From Bdellovibrionales bacterium (GTDB lineage Bacteria > Bdellovibrionota > Bdellovibrionia > Bdellovibrionales > JAGQZY01): a stretch of DNA of 64,000 nt. Position numbers and translations under genes: made by a program. This document shows positions 62,175 to 64,000 of the stretch, one piece after another. Under the pieces are notes generated by a model. It was not told the DNA's origin. It did no database searches and saw nothing but the letters and a program-made list of their open reading frames with translations. The DNA lies in the NCBI GenBank assembly GCA_019750295.1, contig JAIEOS010000009.1:45138-109137 (forward strand), read 5' to 3'. Within the stretch, counting starts at the first letter, position 1; each line of letters begins with the position of its first letter.

Positions 62175-64000
62175 GTGAATAAAACAAAGACAAATAAATC
62201 TATATTTGTGGTCTTCATTTTGATCATGGTGTTCGGCCTTGGCCTTATCGTATTTGATAAGTATCTCAGTGGCAGTGGCAGTGATCGCGAAGTGATTGGT
62301 GAATTTACGTCTACAACTGGGACAGTCGAGTATAAAGAAGATACCTATAGCAGTTGGTCTGGCGTTAAGCAAAAGCGTGATGTGGTCAATCAGAGTACGG
62401 TGTTCACTCACGAAAATGCCAAAGCCAATTTGAATATCGAAGGCGTTCAAGTTGCAATTAATGAAAACAGCTTAGTTAAAATCGAAAGACCGAATGGGGT
62501 TAAGACGTTGGACATGAGCTTCGGCTCCCTTATTTTTGATAGTAAATCTAAGCAGTCCATCGTTCTTCGAATTAACAACAAAGACATGGTTGTTAACCTC
62601 AATGATTCCAGAGTAAAGATCATTCAGGACAAGGGGAGCGATAAGCTGAAAGTCATCTCTTTGCGCGGAGACGTTGAAGTTAAAGAGAAAAATGGGACAC
62701 CGGCTGCGCAAATCATTAAGCAGGATCAGGAACTGGATTTTGCAACTGCCCCTCCGATTCGTAAAGAGGAATTTAAAATCGTTTCCCCGGCAAATAACGG
62801 TCGCATTTATCTTGGGAAAAAGAATAAGGAAATTAAAATCCTAGCGACCGATGTCATTACATCTCTCAAGATCGAAGATCTCAGTACGGGTGATGTTACA
62901 GATAAGCCCTTTATGAGTAAGTCTCGTGATGTGTCTGTCGAAGTTCCGGCGGGACAATATAGAATTACTGCAAAAACCGAAGACGGACGGGAAGCGGTGC
63001 CGGTGGTGGTGACGCTTGAAAATCAAAAAGGTTTGAACATTTCCTACAGAAAAGAAAGTTACAAAGCGTCTCCGACACAAATCGCTCCTAAGGTGACAGT
63101 CTCTCGCAATTTAAAACAAGGGGCTCAAGTTTATGTCAAAAAAACGGAAGATGTGAATTGGACTCCAGTTTACGACGACGAATGGCGTCCTAATGAGCCT
63201 GGAAACTACGAGCTCGTGCTCGTTCAAGAGGAGCATCAGGACTTCGAAGCCGAGAGCGAGAGATCCGTCGTACAGATTACCGAAGACGATTTTAAAACGA
63301 TCAAACAACCGCAGATGCGAATTGCGAAAGTCGAACCGGAGCCAGAACCTGTGCCCGAGCCCGTTTTAAAGTCGGAGCCGTTACCCGCACCTAAACCGAA
63401 ACGAAAAAGAGCTCCGGCGTCGCAAGTTGAATCTCAAATGCAAGTCGTAGAAATTGGCGACCGCAAAAACAAATTCTCTTTGGGATCTCGTTTCCTACAG
63501 CAGACCGCCTCGCAAACTTCAAGTTTTGGATCGGCGACGTATGAGGCGGTTCTCACCCAAGGTTTTTTCATCAATTACGAGCGAAGATTGACAGACACTA
63601 TGCATGTGTATTCTGGCTTTGATTACAATCCCGTCAGCGTAAGTGTCGTCACTCCAGCGGGACAGTCCAAGCAAAGTTACGATCGCAAAGTTCTCAACAT
63701 CGGCGCGGGATATTCGTTAACGAGATGGTTTGATTTGGTGATAGGAACCCAAGGTTCTATCGGCAGTTTAGTTTACGATGCGGGAGTGGCTGGAGCACAA
63801 CTTCTTAAAATGGACACATTAAAAGTCTTGATGGGAGCTAACTTTAATTTCAATTTGGCTTCGCGACAATATTTAAGAATTCGTGCGAATGTGGCTCCCA
63901 CGGGGATCTTTTTGGGTAAGGCTTCCGAGATGCAGAATCTATCGATGCAAATGCAATATTTAGCGGGAATTGAGTACAGCTATCTTCTTAAATCGAATCT
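62175..64000 (+). CDS. FecR-domain envelope protein with C-terminal barrel-like region, runs off the window
   Basis: Open from GTG 62175 to the window end (608+ codons, no stop). One N-terminal membrane helix (about 10-27, IFVVFILIMVFGLGLIVF), then a FecR-like domain (about 65-170; VFTHENAKANLNIEG, ISLRGDVEVKEKNG), two Ig-like beta segments, a Pro/Glu/Lys spacer (EPEPEPVPEPV, PAPKPKRKRAP) near 385-415, and from about 430 alternating beta strands like an outer-membrane barrel (HVYSGFDYNPVSVSVV, KVLNIGAGYSLTRWFDL). This suggests a protein linking both membranes. The ribosome site is weak. 3' end not seen. Confidence 0.75.
   Translation, partial: MNKTKTNKSIFVVFILIMVFGLGLIVFDKYLSGSGSDREVIGEFTSTTGTVEYKEDTYSSWSGVKQKRDVVNQSTVFTHENAKANLNIEGVQVAINENSLVKIERPNGVKTLDMSFGSLIFDSKSKQSIVLRINNKDMVVNLNDSRVKIIQDKGSDKLKVISLRGDVEVKEKNGTPAAQIIKQDQELDFATAPPIRKEEFKIVSPANNGRIYLGKKNKEIKILATDVITSLKIEDLSTGDVTDKPFMSKSRDVSVEVPAGQYRITAKTEDGREAVPVVVTLENQKGLNISYRKESYKASPTQIAPKVTVSRNLKQGAQVYVKKTEDVNWTPVYDDEWRPNEPGNYELVLVQEEHQDFEAESERSVVQITEDDFKTIKQPQMRIAKVEPEPEPVPEPVLKSEPLPAPKPKRKRAPASQVESQMQVVEIGDRKNKFSLGSRFLQQTASQTSSFGSATYEAVLTQGFFINYERRLTDTMHVYSGFDYNPVSVSVVTPAGQSKQSYDRKVLNIGAGYSLTRWFDLVIGTQGSIGSLVYDAGVAGAQLLKMDTLKVLMGANFNFNLASRQYLRIRANVAPTGIFLGKASEMQNLSMQMQYLAGIEYSYLLKSN

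Overview
The window reads as a chromosomal segment from a Bdellovibrio-like bacterium (phylum Bdellovibrionota). This is inferred, not proven. The support is a dense gene layout at intermediate GC, many lipoproteins and signal-peptide proteins, a large phage-fibre-like adhesin with a C-terminal S74 chaperone domain (the architecture of the mosaic adhesive trimer fibres described in Bdellovibrio), and several sites matching the flagellar sigma-28 (FliA) -10 element GCCGATAA. No integrated phage, CRISPR array or rRNA operon was seen. There is one tRNA gene (Met, anticodon CAT) and one lone transposase-like gene.

Layout. 1-9.3 kb: end of a DUF1318 gene, outer-membrane barrels, an Nfu Fe-S protein on the minus strand, an overlapping barrel plus giant-lipoprotein pair, and a THUMP methyltransferase. 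9.3-13 kb (minus): a Gly-rich lipoprotein, a DedA protein, a periplasmic cyclophilin and a small CxxC protein. 13.0-13.6 kb: a gene-free stretch with two unexplained structures, a 34-bp perfect inverted repeat around a GC-rich core and a row of hairpins with oligo-G loops. 13.6-22 kb: fadE, an MFS transporter overlapping its 3' end, an FKBP lipoprotein, a duplicated-domain lipoprotein, ferredoxin and a DMT permease. 22.2-32.2 kb: a tight operon of hemA-hemC(D)-hemL-histidine kinase-response regulator-hemE-hemN-protoporphyrinogen oxidase-lolC/E. 32.3-39 kb: the fibre gene, split by an in-frame TGA. 39-43.7 kb (minus): a run with a QueD-like gene, dapD, an mpaA-like peptidase, murI, a membrane protein and rlmI. 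43.8-47.2 kb: an unknown gene, hemH and sppA. 47.2-64 kb: secreted paralogues, a lipoprotein nuclease, cytidine deaminase, the transposase-like gene, a lipase, tRNA-Met, glycosyltransferases, an AP2-domain protein, queG, a CCA/poly(A) polymerase, srkA, a lipoprotein with a homopolymer frameshift, and an unfinished envelope protein running off the window.

How it fits together. The heme pathway is nearly complete from glutamyl-tRNA to heme (hemB is missing here; hemH lies 12 kb away). It carries its own two-component system, and an 11-bp-period direct repeat of the PhoB-box type lies just upstream of hemA, so an autoregulated heme operon is a concrete hypothesis. The dapD, murI and mpaA-like genes concern peptidoglycan precursors and recycling. 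The most useful follow-ups are the two interrupted surface-protein genes (fibre TGA at 34210; T8 frameshift at 62000), the sigma-28-like sites, the 13.0-13.5 kb structures, and the long perfect hairpins at the 3' ends of convergent genes.
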